A DNA stretch of 64,000 bases. It comes from Spartobacteria bacterium AMD-G4. GTDB taxonomy: Bacteria > Verrucomicrobiota > Verrucomicrobiia > Chthoniobacterales > Terrimicrobiaceae. Shown here one piece after another: positions 38,221-47,305 of this stretch. The notes beneath the pieces are model-generated. The model was not told the origin of the DNA and did no database searches. It worked only from the letters and a program-made list of their open reading frames with translations. The stretch is from positions 1-64,000 of the forward strand of contig NEUK01000062.1 of NCBI GenBank assembly GCA_002290555.1, in the 5' to 3' direction. The position numbers and the translations under genes are program-made. Numbering within the stretch: position 1 is the stretch's first letter; each line of letters opens with the position of its first letter.

Positions 38221-39320
38221 TGCACCCTCTGCTCCGACATTTTCTGCGAATGAACTGGCCACTTTTCGGCCTCATGATTGCCCTCTTGGCTTACGGAATC
38301 TATGCCATCCACAGCGCGACTTGGATGCGCGAACAAAATTTCGCGAAGTCCCAGCTCATTTGGATCGTGATTTGTCTGCCTATGTTTTTCATCGTGTCCC
38401 TCATCGATTACCGCTGGGTGCGCTTCGGTGCCATTCCTCTCTATGTGGTCAGTATTTTGGGTCTTGTGGCTACAATGTTCATTGGAGAAAAACGCTACGG
38501 GGCCCGCAGTTGGCTCGATCTCGGACCCATGAGCTTCCAGCCCTCGCAGCTTGCGATCATCGGCGGTATCTTCACGCTCAGCCTTTTTCTCTCGAATACA
38601 AGGACCATGCCCGCCTTTTTGCGCATCCTCTGCTGCGGTGCCATCGTCGGCGCGCCTTGGCTCATGATTCTCATCCAGCCAGACCTTGGATCCTGCATTG
38701 TTTGGGTGCCGGTGCTGCTGGGTATGATGTTCGTCGGCCACATCCCGAAACGCTGGCTCATCCTCATACTGGTTATCGGAATGGCACTCATTCCGCTTGT
38801 GGTGCATTTCGGTCTCAAGCCCTACCAATACTCCCGCATTACTACCTTCCTCGATCCCGAAGCCGACCCACTCGGGGATGGCTGGAACATCACCCAATCC
38901 CTCATCGCCATCGGTTCCGGCGGATGGGCGGGGAAGGGTTATAAGTCTCCGAATTCCCTCAATACTCTGGGTTTTCTGCCGCACACGATTGTTCATAACG
39001 ATTTCATCTTCTCCGTCATGGGCGAGCAGCACGGGTTCTTGGGTGCCGTCCTGCTTATTTCGGCCCTGGCATTGCTTTTTCTCATCATGCTGGGCATAGC
39101 TATCAACGCCGAAGACGATCTTGGCCGCCTGCTCGCGGTAGGAATCACAGTTCTGCTTTTTACTCATACTTTCATGAATCTCGGCATGACTGTATCACTC
39201 ACTCCCATCACCGGTCTGCCGCTGCCTTTGGTGAGCTATGGAGGATCTTTCGTGATGATTACTCTTTTGAGTTTTGCAATTCTTCAGAGCATCTGGATCT
39301 ACCGCCGCTCGCCGCGCTAA
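38220..39320 (+). CDS. rodA: Rod-shape peptidoglycan glycosyltransferase RodA (SEDS family)
   Basis: 366 residues with about ten membrane segments. The SEDS motifs are visible: GARSWLDLGPMSFQPSQ, LIQPDLGSCIVW, PHTIVHNDFIFSVMGEQHG and the C-terminal PITGLPLPLVSYGGS. RodA polymerises lipid II with PBP2 for lateral wall growth. FtsW is the alternative; the lack of a long N-terminal extension and the sequence type favour RodA. mreBCD and pbp2 are not adjacent. The ATG at 38220 overlaps the ABC gene's TGA; the track's extended start lies in another frame of that gene. Confidence 0.9.
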   Translation: MHPLLRHFLRMNWPLFGLMIALLAYGIYAIHSATWMREQNFAKSQLIWIVICLPMFFIVSLIDYRWVRFGAIPLYVVSILGLVATMFIGEKRYGARSWLDLGPMSFQPSQLAIIGGIFTLSLFLSNTRTMPAFLRILCCGAIVGAPWLMILIQPDLGSCIVWVPVLLGMMFVGHIPKRWLILILVIGMALIPLVVHFGLKPYQYSRITTFLDPEADPLGDGWNITQSLIAIGSGGWAGKGYKSPNSLNTLGFLPHTIVHNDFIFSVMGEQHGFLGAVLLISALALLFLIMLGIAINAEDDLGRLLAVGITVLLFTHTFMNLGMTVSLTPITGLPLPLVSYGGSFVMITLLSFAILQSIWIYRRSPR

Positions 39321-39381
39321 CTGTCGAAGGGATTTGATTGGCGCGAGGCCGAGAAATGTTTAGGGAATCTGTTTTGAAAAT

Positions 39382-40356
39382 ATGAAAAAGATTCTTGTTA
39401 CAGGCGGTGCCGGTTACATCGGCAGCATTTGCGTGGAAGAACTCATTAACCGAGGATTCGAAGTCTCCGTTTTCGACAACCTCACCGAGGGCCATGCCAA
39501 AGCCGTAGATTCCAGGGCGGATTTGTTTCAAGGCGACCTCGCCGACCGTACAGTTTTGCGTCACGCATTTGGGGAGGTGAAGCCCGATGCGGTCATGCAC
39601 TTTGCTGCCAACGCTCTCGTCGGGGAGTCGATGACGAATCCCTCCAAATATTTTCGCAACAATGTGTGCTGTGGCATCAACCTTCTGGACATGGCTGTGG
39701 AATTTGAGGTCAAAAAATTCGTCTTCTCCTCAACCTGCGCGACCTTTGGAATCCCCGAGCGCATGCCGATCGACGAGTCGCTGCCTCAGCTTCCGATCAA
39801 TCCCTACGGCGAGTCCAAACTCATGTTCGAAACGATCCTCCGCTGGTATCGCGAGATTCATAAACTCTCCTTTGTCGCCTTGCGCTATTTTAACGCGGCG
39901 GGAGCCTCCGAAAAGTTCGGCGAAGACCACCGCATCGAAACGCACCTCATCCCGAACATCCTTAAAGTCGCCCTCGGCCAGCGCGAGTCGGTGGATATTT
40001 TCGGCACCGATTACCCCACGCCGGACGGCACCTGCATCCGCGACTACATTCATATTCTCGACCTTGCCGAGGCCCACATCCTCGCGGTGGAATCCGAAAA
40101 GAGCGATTTTTACAATCTGGGCACTGGCGGAGGAACTTCGGTTCGCGAGGTCATTGAAACCTGCAAAACAATTACGGGGCGCGACATCAAGGCCGTGGAA
40201 AAACCCCGCCGTGCCGGCGATCCCCCGCGCCTCATCGCGGCGTCGGAAAAAATTCGCGCCGAACTCGGTTGGGCTCCGCGTTTCCAAAACATCGTTCCCA
40301 TCGTGGAAAGCGCATGGGCGTGGCATGTCAAACATCCAGGTGGCTACGGCGACTAA
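39382..40356 (+). CDS. galE: UDP-glucose 4-epimerase
   Basis: 324 residues. NAD motif VTGGAGYIGSICVEEL, the SSTCATFG catalytic region, YGESK and FNAAGA are the GalE pattern. It interconverts UDP-glucose and UDP-galactose for surface glycans. It lies between rodA and lptD, in a stretch dominated by envelope genes and followed by ugd, another enzyme acting on UDP-glucose. Related epimerases acting on UDP-GlcNAc or uronic acids cannot be excluded by reading alone. Confidence 0.9.
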   Translation: MKKILVTGGAGYIGSICVEELINRGFEVSVFDNLTEGHAKAVDSRADLFQGDLADRTVLRHAFGEVKPDAVMHFAANALVGESMTNPSKYFRNNVCCGINLLDMAVEFEVKKFVFSSTCATFGIPERMPIDESLPQLPINPYGESKLMFETILRWYREIHKLSFVALRYFNAAGASEKFGEDHRIETHLIPNILKVALGQRESVDIFGTDYPTPDGTCIRDYIHILDLAEAHILAVESEKSDFYNLGTGGGTSVREVIETCKTITGRDIKAVEKPRRAGDPPRLIAASEKIRAELGWAPRFQNIVPIVESAWAWHVKHPGGYGD

Positions 40357-40364
40357 CTACACTC

Positions 40365-40393
40365 TTGATATCGCCAACCCTCGTATTTAGTCT
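40365..40393 (+). promoter_or_regulatory. Possible promoter of lptD-ugd
   Basis: TTGATA (40365-40370), a 17-base spacer and TAGTCT (40388-40393), 10 bases before the lptD ATG. Weak -10; short or no leader implied. Confidence 0.3.
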
Positions 40394-40403
40394 TGCGCCT
40401 TCA

Positions 40404-42701
40404 ATGAGGAAGTTCCTTTTCTGTCTGCTGGCTGCGCTGACACCCGCTTATGCCCAATTCGGCAACTTCGGCGACTCGCCCGTGGAGATTACGGCGGATG
40501 GTAATACGCGTTTCGACCAAGGCGTTGCGATAGCCGAGGACAATGTCCAAATCCACTACGGAAAATACAGCATTTTCTGTGACTATGCGGAATACAACCC
40601 CGACACACGCGATGTCCTGCTGGTAGGCAATATTCGAGTTTACACTCCCGAGCAGGTTCTTAGCTCCCAGCGCGCTCTCTTTAACCTCGAAAGCAAGCAA
40701 ATGAGGGCTCTCGAACTCTCCGGGGCCCAGCACCCGATGTTTTTTCGCGCCTTCAATTTTCGCGCCGTTTCGCCCAAGGAGTTTCGAATCCGCGATGCCG
40801 CCCTGACCACGCACGATTCGTCGAAGCCGGACTTCCATGTTCGTCCACGCTCGATGCGATTTTACCCCGACAGTCGTGTCATCATGACAAACTCCGCGCT
40901 CTATGTTGGGCAGACACCCATCTTTTGGTTCCCTTATCTTTACGCAAATCTCAACAGCAGCGGCTTTGAGTTTCTTCCGGGCTACGACTCCCGCTGGGGT
41001 GCCTATTTACTCCTGGGCTATGGTTTTCCCATCTTTCCGGGCATCGATGGCAAGGTTCGTATTGAAGAAAGAACGGAATTTGGTCCCTCCGCAGGACTCG
41101 ATCTGAATATGGAGTATGGACCATCCAATCGCAATTTCGGCAAACTACGAACGGATTATGTTTTTGAGACACAGGATGTGACTTCTGTCGAAGCGCCGGG
41201 AGAGCCAGCAGAGACCAAGACGAAGAACCGCTACCGTGTGGCCTTCCAGCAGAGGCTTTTTCTCGCAGACGACATCTATGGCACTGCTGATATCAACCTG
41301 CTGAGCGATGTCGATTTTCTTGAGGATTTCTACCGCCGTGAATTTGCCACCGACCCGCAGCCGGATAGTTCCCTCTCGTTGACCAAGTGGGATGAGGTCT
41401 ACACCCTCACGCTGCTGGGGCGCTGGCAGTTGAACGATTTTCAGGATGTGACCGAACGCAAGCCCGAGCTTGTATTTGATTTCAAGCAACAGCCGTTCTT
41501 CGGCTTGCCCGTGCAATACGATGGCGAATCGGGCGTGGCTTCCTTGCGGAGAGCCTTCTCAAACGAACCCTCCTTTGGAGAAACTGAATTTCCAGACTAC
41601 TCCGCCACACGCTTCGATACCTTCCATCAATGGTCGCTCCCCTCGAAGTTTTTCGGTTGGCTGAATGTGACGCCCAAAGCCGGCATTCGTGGAACATATT
41701 ACAGCCAAAGTGGATCGTTTGTTGCTCCCGCCACTGGCAACACCGCGATCGACCCGGTCACAGGCGAAGTCACAACGCTGGAGCAAACCGACGAAAGCAA
41801 TCCGCTAAACAACCCCTCGCCGACACTTGAAACCAAGAGCGGGGTCTTCCGCCCCATCGCGAACTACGGCGTCACCGTTTCCACCAAAATGTCGCGTGCC
41901 TTCGAGCAGGTGCAGAGCCGCTGGCTCGGGCTCGATGGCCTGCGTCATGTCGTCGAACCGTATCTGAACTACTCGGGTGTCTACAACATGGGCGAGAGTC
42001 CGGAAAACATCTACCAGTTTGACCGCGTTGTGCAGTCCACCCAACTCCTGCCAATCGACTTCCCGCAATTCACTGCGATTGACTCGCTCGACACTTGGAA
42101 CATCACGCGCCTCGGCGTTTCCCAGCGTCTCCAGACGCGCCGCAACAATGCCACCTACCAGTGGTTCACCCTGAATTCCTTCGCGGATGTGAACATGGAA
42201 AATCCTTACTCGGATGCACCGATTTCGAACTTCTTCAATGTCATTCAGTTCAATCCCGTTCCGTGGAGCGCCCTTTCGATGGCCTCCCAGATTCCTCTGG
42301 TCACAGAAGGGTTCACCGAGGTCAACACCAACTTGAGTTTCATGCCGACGCGGGATTTCCGCTTCTCCATCGGGCATCGATACATCGATGGGAATCCCAA
42401 TTTTTCCGATAACAGCCAGCTCGATTTCTACGCCTATTGGCGCATCAACGACAACTGGAGCGTGAGCCTCTACGAACAATACGAATTCGAATCACAGGTC
42501 ATGCAATACCAGCGTTATTTCATCAATCGCGACCTCACAAGCTGGGTGGCTTCCCTCGGGGCCGAGGTGCGTGACAACTTGGGAGGGGATCAGGAAATTG
42601 GGTTTCTTCTCATGATGACTCTTAAGGACGCGCCCCAGATCAGCCTGCCTTTTGGCTTCAGTCCTGGCCCGACGGATCAGCCCGCCGGAGCGGTTGATTG
42701 A
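40404..42701 (+). CDS. lptD: LPS-assembly protein LptD-like outer-membrane barrel
   Basis: 765 residues with a signal peptide (MRKFLFCLLAALTPAYA). Residues 25-130 form an OstA/LptA-like beta-jellyroll (VEITADGNTRFDQGVAIAEDNVQIHYG), followed by the long beta-barrel (IFWFPYLYANLN; repeated aromatic strands to the end, FYAYWRINDNWSVSLYEQY). LptD with LptE inserts LPS into the outer leaflet. The shared presence of lpxA supports an LPS-bearing outer membrane. I see no CxC pattern of the E. coli disulphide switch. The track start at 40269 lies in galE; ATG 40404 starts at the signal peptide. ugd follows after 22 bases. Confidence 0.85.
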   Translation: MRKFLFCLLAALTPAYAQFGNFGDSPVEITADGNTRFDQGVAIAEDNVQIHYGKYSIFCDYAEYNPDTRDVLLVGNIRVYTPEQVLSSQRALFNLESKQMRALELSGAQHPMFFRAFNFRAVSPKEFRIRDAALTTHDSSKPDFHVRPRSMRFYPDSRVIMTNSALYVGQTPIFWFPYLYANLNSSGFEFLPGYDSRWGAYLLLGYGFPIFPGIDGKVRIEERTEFGPSAGLDLNMEYGPSNRNFGKLRTDYVFETQDVTSVEAPGEPAETKTKNRYRVAFQQRLFLADDIYGTADINLLSDVDFLEDFYRREFATDPQPDSSLSLTKWDEVYTLTLLGRWQLNDFQDVTERKPELVFDFKQQPFFGLPVQYDGESGVASLRRAFSNEPSFGETEFPDYSATRFDTFHQWSLPSKFFGWLNVTPKAGIRGTYYSQSGSFVAPATGNTAIDPVTGEVTTLEQTDESNPLNNPSPTLETKSGVFRPIANYGVTVSTKMSRAFEQVQSRWLGLDGLRHVVEPYLNYSGVYNMGESPENIYQFDRVVQSTQLLPIDFPQFTAIDSLDTWNITRLGVSQRLQTRRNNATYQWFTLNSFADVNMENPYSDAPISNFFNVIQFNPVPWSALSMASQIPLVTEGFTEVNTNLSFMPTRDFRFSIGHRYIDGNPNFSDNSQLDFYAYWRINDNWSVSLYEQYEFESQVMQYQRYFINRDLTSWVASLGAEVRDNLGGDQEIGFLLMMTLKDAPQISLPFGFSPGPTDQPAGAVD

Positions 42702-42723
42702 TTTTTTTACAACACAACAACAC

Positions 42724-44028
42724 ATGAAACTCTGCATTATTGGTTCGGGATATGTCGGATTGGTCTCGGGTGCCTGCTTCGCTGAAGTCGGACACACGGT
42801 CATCTGCGTGGACAACAACGAGAAAAAAGTCCAGCAACTGCTCGCTGGGAAAGTGCCAATCTACGAGCCCGGCCTCGAGGAGTTGATCCATCGCAATGTG
42901 GCTGCGAAGCGTCTCCACTTCACAACAAGCACCGAAGAGGGGGTGGACAATTCCGATGTGGTTTTTATCGCCGTGCCCACACCGCCGCAAGCCGATGGCA
43001 GCGTGGATCTGTCCTACATCGAGAAGGTGGCTCGCGAAATTGCAGCCGTCCTTAAGCAAGGCCAATACCGCGTCATTGTGGACAAGAGCACCGTGCCAGT
43101 GAAGACCGGCGAGAAGGTTGCCGACACAATCCGCCGCTACAACAAGACCGGCGCGGAGTTCGATGTGGTGAGCAATCCCGAGTTCCTGCGCGAAGGCTGC
43201 GCCGTGCCAGACCTCATGAAACCCGACCGTATCGTTATCGGTGGGAACAGCGAACGGGCCGTTGCCCTGATGCAAAAAATCTACGAGCCATTCATGGCAC
43301 CGGTCCTCGTTACCGACATCAACTCGGCTGAGTTGATCAAACATGCTGCCAATTCCTTCTTGGCGCTCAAAATTTCCTACATCAACGCGGTGGCCCGCAT
43401 CTGCGAAGCCAGCGGAGCGGATGTCGAGAAAGTCGCCGACGGAATCGGCATGGATCGACGGATCGGCCGCAATTTTCTCAATGCCGGTATCGGCTACGGC
43501 GGATCTTGCTTCCCGAAGGATATCGCCGCTTTCATTGCCATCAGCGAAAATCTTGGCGTCCCGTTCACACTTCTCAAAGAAGTCGAAAAAATCAACTTCA
43601 GCCAGCGCGCGCGCTTCCTCGACAAAATCCGTGAATCTCTCTGGGTGCTGAAGGATAAAAAAGTTGCCGTCTGGGGACTCACCTTCAAACCAGACACTGA
43701 CGATGTGCGCTCGTCTGTCGCCATTGATGTCGTGCGCGACCTGGTATCGGAGGGTGCCGAGGTGGCCGTCTACGATCCCAAAGGCACTGAGAAGGCCCTT
43801 GAGTTTAAACTGATCGATGGCGCTCGCGTGGCAAACTCGCCGCTCGAGGCAGCCACAGGCGCCGAGGCCCTCATCATCGCCACCGAGTGGAAGGAATTCA
43901 CCAAGGTCGATCTGGCGGAACTCCGCAATGTGATGCACACACCGCTCATCTTCGACGGACGCAATATCCTCGATCCCGAGACTGTGCGTGCCGCCGGCTT
44001 CCGCTACACCAGCATCGGCCGCAGTTAG
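42724..44028 (+). CDS. ugd: UDP-glucose 6-dehydrogenase
   Basis: 434 residues, three-domain UDP-glucose/GDP-mannose dehydrogenase. NAD motif IIGSGYVGLVSGACFAE, VPTPPQADGSVDLSYI, the catalytic cysteine in GYGGSCFPKD and WGLTFKPDTDDVRSS are intact. It oxidises UDP-glucose to UDP-glucuronate, which the decarboxylase at 14.0 kb could use. The stop overlaps the convergent sigma-factor gene by four bases, leaving no room for a separate terminator. Confidence 0.95.
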   Translation: MKLCIIGSGYVGLVSGACFAEVGHTVICVDNNEKKVQQLLAGKVPIYEPGLEELIHRNVAAKRLHFTTSTEEGVDNSDVVFIAVPTPPQADGSVDLSYIEKVAREIAAVLKQGQYRVIVDKSTVPVKTGEKVADTIRRYNKTGAEFDVVSNPEFLREGCAVPDLMKPDRIVIGGNSERAVALMQKIYEPFMAPVLVTDINSAELIKHAANSFLALKISYINAVARICEASGADVEKVADGIGMDRRIGRNFLNAGIGYGGSCFPKDIAAFIAISENLGVPFTLLKEVEKINFSQRARFLDKIRESLWVLKDKKVAVWGLTFKPDTDDVRSSVAIDVVRDLVSEGAEVAVYDPKGTEKALEFKLIDGARVANSPLEAATGAEALIIATEWKEFTKVDLAELRNVMHTPLIFDGRNILDPETVRAAGFRYTSIGRS

Positions 44029-44594
44029 AAGGAATCGTCCAGAAACTTCGCCAGCTTGGAGCGCAACGCCTCGCGCGCACGAAAGAGTAGGCTTTTCACC
44101 GAGGGCACCGTCGTTTCCAAGACAGCGGCTATCTCCTCGTAGGCCATCTCTTCGTAGCGGCGGAGAATCAGAGCCAGGCGCTGCTGTTCGGGTAATGAGG
44201 CGATGGCCATCTCGATGGCGTCCTGCAATTCCTTTTCCTGAAGTCGATGCCCGGGTTCCACCGTCCCAAGATCGTGAATCTCGCGCGGTGTCCCATCCTC
44301 ATGCTCCATCGGAAAAAGCCGCGCTCGGCCGCGCCGCCGCGTTTCGTTGAAGACCAGGTTGCGGGTGATCGTCATCAACCAGGTCGTGAACTTGGCGGTG
44401 GCCCTGTAACGCGGTGCCGCCTGCCAGACGCGGATGAAAACCTGCTGCGCCAAGTCCTCAGCCGTGCTGGCATCCCCAAGCATCTTGGCAATCGTGCCGA
44501 TGACCAGCATCTGATATCGCTCGATGAGCTCCTCAAACGCGCGCTCATCACCCGAAGCCGTGCGCTGCATGAGTTCGGTATCGTCGAGCGGCAT
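44025..44594 (-). CDS. RNA polymerase ECF sigma factor
   Basis: 189 residues. Region 2 (FEELIERYQMLVIGTIAKML... AEDLAQQVFIRVWQAAPRY) and region 4 (LPEQQRLALILRRYEEMAYEEIAAVLE, TVPSVKSLLFRARE) are clear, with region 3 absent as expected for ECF factors. The ATG overlaps the ispE stop (TAATG), so it is translationally coupled to it. No anti-sigma gene lies next to it: ugd converges immediately downstream. Control must come from an unlinked partner or from transcription of ispE. Start at 44594 is chosen over the track's longer frame. Confidence 0.92.
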   Translation of the reverse strand: MPLDDTELMQRTASGDERAFEELIERYQMLVIGTIAKMLGDASTAEDLAQQVFIRVWQAAPRYRATAKFTTWLMTITRNLVFNETRRRGRARLFPMEHEDGTPREIHDLGTVEPGHRLQEKELQDAIEMAIASLPEQQRLALILRRYEEMAYEEIAAVLETTVPSVKSLLFRAREALRSKLAKFLDDSF

Positions 44595-45436
44595 TAGAAA
44601 AGGGGCTCCCCCCTTGCCGTGATCAACCGCGCACGGAAGCACTGGAAGGATTCGCCGAATTCCTTGTGGATCCACTCTTCGATTCCCTGGGCCGAATCCC
44701 GAAGAATGGCAAAAATGGTGGACCCCGAGCCGGACATCAGAGCTGCTGAAACACTCGGATGCTCGCGCAGCGCAGCCTTCAAAACGGGGAGAAGAAGATA
44801 TTTGGAGAACACCGGAGCCTCGAGGTCATTCATCAGAGAGATGGAACCATGAAACGGCTCAAAAGTTGCTGAGGGTTTTTGCGAGTTGGCCCAGGCCTGA
44901 TACGCCCACGGGGTGGGAACCGGAAACGGGGGCTTCACCAGCAGGATGTCTGCATTGGGCAATCCTTCAAAGGGTTCGATGATCTCCCCTCGGCCTCGGC
45001 AGATGGCTGGGTGCCTGCGAATGAAAAACGGGATGTCGGATCCCATCGTTGCAGCAACATGCTCGAGTTCCTCCACGGGCATGTTTGTTTCAAGCATGCG
45101 GTCGAGGGCGACAAGAACGGCGGCCGCATCACTGCTGCCGCCGCCAAGGCCCGCTCCATGGGGGATTTTTTTTTCGATATGGATATCAACGCCGAAGCTC
45201 AGCCCGGTGTGTTTCAAAAACGCCGCCGCCGCGCGGTGGGCAAGGTTCGATGCATCGGATGGGACACTCGAATCGCTGCATGTGAGGTGAATGGCATGGT
45301 CTTCACGGAGATTGATGTCCAGTTGATCCGCCAAACTGATCGGGGCCATGAGAGTTTTGATCTCGTGGAATCCGTCATCTCGTCGCCCCAGCACGCGGAG
45401 CGTGAGGTTGACTTTGGCTGGGGCGTCAATTGTCAT
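44594..45436 (-). CDS. ispE: 4-diphosphocytidyl-2-C-methyl-D-erythritol kinase
   Basis: 280 residues, a GHMP kinase. APAKVNLTLRVLGRRDDGFHE at the N-terminus and the ATP loop KKIPHGAGLGGGSSDAA are diagnostic of IspE, with MSGSGSTIFA near the C-terminus. It phosphorylates CDP-methylerythritol in the non-mevalonate isoprenoid pathway. It is divergent from pyrF with only 20 bases between the two start codons, and couples to the sigma-factor gene downstream. Confidence 0.96.
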   Translation of the reverse strand: MTIDAPAKVNLTLRVLGRRDDGFHEIKTLMAPISLADQLDINLREDHAIHLTCSDSSVPSDASNLAHRAAAAFLKHTGLSFGVDIHIEKKIPHGAGLGGGSSDAAAVLVALDRMLETNMPVEELEHVAATMGSDIPFFIRRHPAICRGRGEIIEPFEGLPNADILLVKPPFPVPTPWAYQAWANSQKPSATFEPFHGSISLMNDLEAPVFSKYLLLPVLKAALREHPSVSAALMSGSGSTIFAILRDSAQGIEEWIHKEFGESFQCFRARLITARGEPLF

Positions 45437-45456
45437 GCGCTCCGAACTATCCGCGA

Positions 45457-46167
45457 ATGACCGTATCCGCCAAAGAAAAAATCATCGTTGCCGTGGATGC
45501 GCCCGACGCATCCTCGGCTCTTCGCCTTGTCGAACCCCTTGCCAGCGAGGGCTGCCTTTTCAAAATCGGCCTCCAGCTTTTCACCGCCGAGGGACCCTCG
45601 ATCGTCTCCAAACTTCAGTCCACCGGCGCACGGATTTTTTTGGATCTGAAGTTTCATGATATCCCCAACACCGCCCGCGAGGCCGTGTATTCCGCTGTTC
45701 GCTTGGGAGTGGATATGACGACCATTCATCTTTGTGGCGGCCCGCAGATGGTTTCCGAGTCCGTTGCGGCGGCAAAGGGATCAAGCACCCTCGTGCTCGG
45801 CGTGAGTGTGCTCACAAGCATGGATGACGAGTCGCTGCGCGCCGTTGGCGTTCCCCTCACCGCCGAGGAGCAAGTCCTCCATCTTGCGGAGATGGGCCTC
45901 CGCTGCGGTCTGCGAGGCATCGTCGCGAGCCCTCGCGAAATCCGCCCGTTGCGTGAAAGATTTGGCAACAGCCTCGTGATTGTGACTCCCGGCGTGCGCC
46001 CTATGGGAAGCGATGTCGGTGACCAGAAACGCGTCATGACCCCGGGGGATGCCATGCGGGCGGGTGCGGACTATCTGGTGATCGGACGGCCAATCACCGG
46101 CGCCCCATCGCCTCTGGAGTCGCTCCGCGCGATTGCCGCCGAGATGCAGGCTGCTGAACGCACTTGA
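45457..46167 (+). CDS. pyrF: Orotidine 5'-phosphate decarboxylase
   Basis: 236 residues. The start ATG 45457 leads straight into IIVAVDAPDASSA; the catalytic LDLKFHDIPNT (Asp63, Lys65, Asp68) and the phosphate-binding VTPGVRP and YLVIGRPIT are intact. It makes UMP in pyrimidine synthesis. pyrG, the CTP synthase, lies 3 kb away on the other strand. A GCGG/CCGC mini-hairpin with a T-run lies just after the stop but is weak. Confidence 0.96.
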   Translation: MTVSAKEKIIVAVDAPDASSALRLVEPLASEGCLFKIGLQLFTAEGPSIVSKLQSTGARIFLDLKFHDIPNTAREAVYSAVRLGVDMTTIHLCGGPQMVSESVAAAKGSSTLVLGVSVLTSMDDESLRAVGVPLTAEEQVLHLAEMGLRCGLRGIVASPREIRPLRERFGNSLVIVTPGVRPMGSDVGDQKRVMTPGDAMRAGADYLVIGRPITGAPSPLESLRAIAAEMQAAERT

Positions 46168-46197
46168 AGTGCGGCACCCGCAATTTTTTTGCGCTCT

Positions 46198-47265
46198 TTA
46201 ACCGAGCATTCGGAATGTGTCGGATTTGTCGATGCTTCTAATAAATGCTGCTGCAAGCTTGGCAGCGTTTTTGGCATCCTCGAGGGAGATCATTTCGACC
46301 GGCGAGTGCATGTAGCGCAGCGGGACCGAGATCAGTCCGCAGGCAACGCCATCGCGGCTTGTGTAGATCACATCGGCGTCCGTGCTGGTGCTGCGAGATA
46401 CGGCTTCATGCTGGAGCGGGATCTTGTGCTTCTCTGCGACTTCGATGAGGCGCTGCATAACGAGAGGATGGTTCGCCGCGCCATGGGAAATCGTTGGACC
46501 TTTGCCCAGTTTGACAAGGCCGTGCTCTTTCACATTGATGCCGGGCGTATCCGTGGCGTGTGTGACATCAAAGACAATCGCGACAGATGGGCGGATACGG
46601 TGCGCGGCCATCTGGGCTCCACGGCAACCGATTTCCTCCTGCACGGCGTTGACCGCATATGTGGAGGCGTGTGGGCGTTTTTTGTTCGAGTGCAGGTCGG
46701 CGAGAATGTTTGCAAGGATGAACCCGCCGATCCGGTTGTCCAGGGCGCGCCCGACGATGAGGCCGTCGGAAAATTCCATCGCGTCATCGACGAAAATGGC
46801 TGGAGTTCCGACACGGAGGCCCAGTTTTTCGACATCCTTTGCCGACGAAGCTCCAACATCGATAAAGAGCTCCTTCCACTCGGCCGGTTTGTCCTTGGAA
46901 GTGTCGCGCAAGTGAATCGCAGTGTTTCCAATAACCCCCTGAACGATCCCCTTAGATCCAAAGAGCCGAATCCTCCGGGCCGACGCCAGCGTGCGGTCGG
47001 AGCCTCCGATCGGGCCGATTGCGAGAAACCCGTTCTCATCGACATGCCTGACAATAAATCCGATCTCATCCGCATGCGCTTCCAGCATGACCCGCGGAGC
47101 CTTGGCGTCCGAGCCCTCCAGCACGGCCCAAGCGTTTCCATGGGGATCCGACTCCATACGGTCCGCATGCGGAGTCACATTTTTCATCCAAAGGCGTTGG
47201 CCTTCTTTTTCCCATCCTGAAGGGCTGGGTGTGGCAAGGATTTCAAGGAGGTTTGGGGTTTTCAT
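46198..47265 (-). CDS. M42 family metallopeptidase
   Basis: 355 residues. The metal ligands appear in MLEAHADEIGF, ALDNRIGGF, AVQEEIGCRGA and FDVTHATDTPG, with a final histidine in RYMHSPVEMI, matching the M42 glutamyl-aminopeptidase/deblocking aminopeptidase family (also annotated FrvX or CelM). It would trim peptides in the cytoplasm as a large tetrahedral oligomer. The ATG at 47265 is preferred over the track start, whose upstream part is polar and atypical. thiL lies 40 bases upstream on the same strand. Confidence 0.93.
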   Translation of the reverse strand: MKTPNLLEILATPSPSGWEKEGQRLWMKNVTPHADRMESDPHGNAWAVLEGSDAKAPRVMLEAHADEIGFIVRHVDENGFLAIGPIGGSDRTLASARRIRLFGSKGIVQGVIGNTAIHLRDTSKDKPAEWKELFIDVGASSAKDVEKLGLRVGTPAIFVDDAMEFSDGLIVGRALDNRIGGFILANILADLHSNKKRPHASTYAVNAVQEEIGCRGAQMAAHRIRPSVAIVFDVTHATDTPGINVKEHGLVKLGKGPTISHGAANHPLVMQRLIEVAEKHKIPLQHEAVSRSTSTDADVIYTSRDGVACGLISVPLRYMHSPVEMISLEDAKNAAKLAAAFIRSIDKSDTFRMLG

Positions 47266-47305
47266 GGATAAGGTCTTTATACGCGATGGAACGAATTTCG
47301 TGAAC

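Noticed and set aside
46168-46197. Terminator between convergent pyrF and the M42 peptidase gene
   Set aside because: GCGG-CAC-CCGC followed by a T-run is only a 4-bp stem; too weak to list as a terminator.
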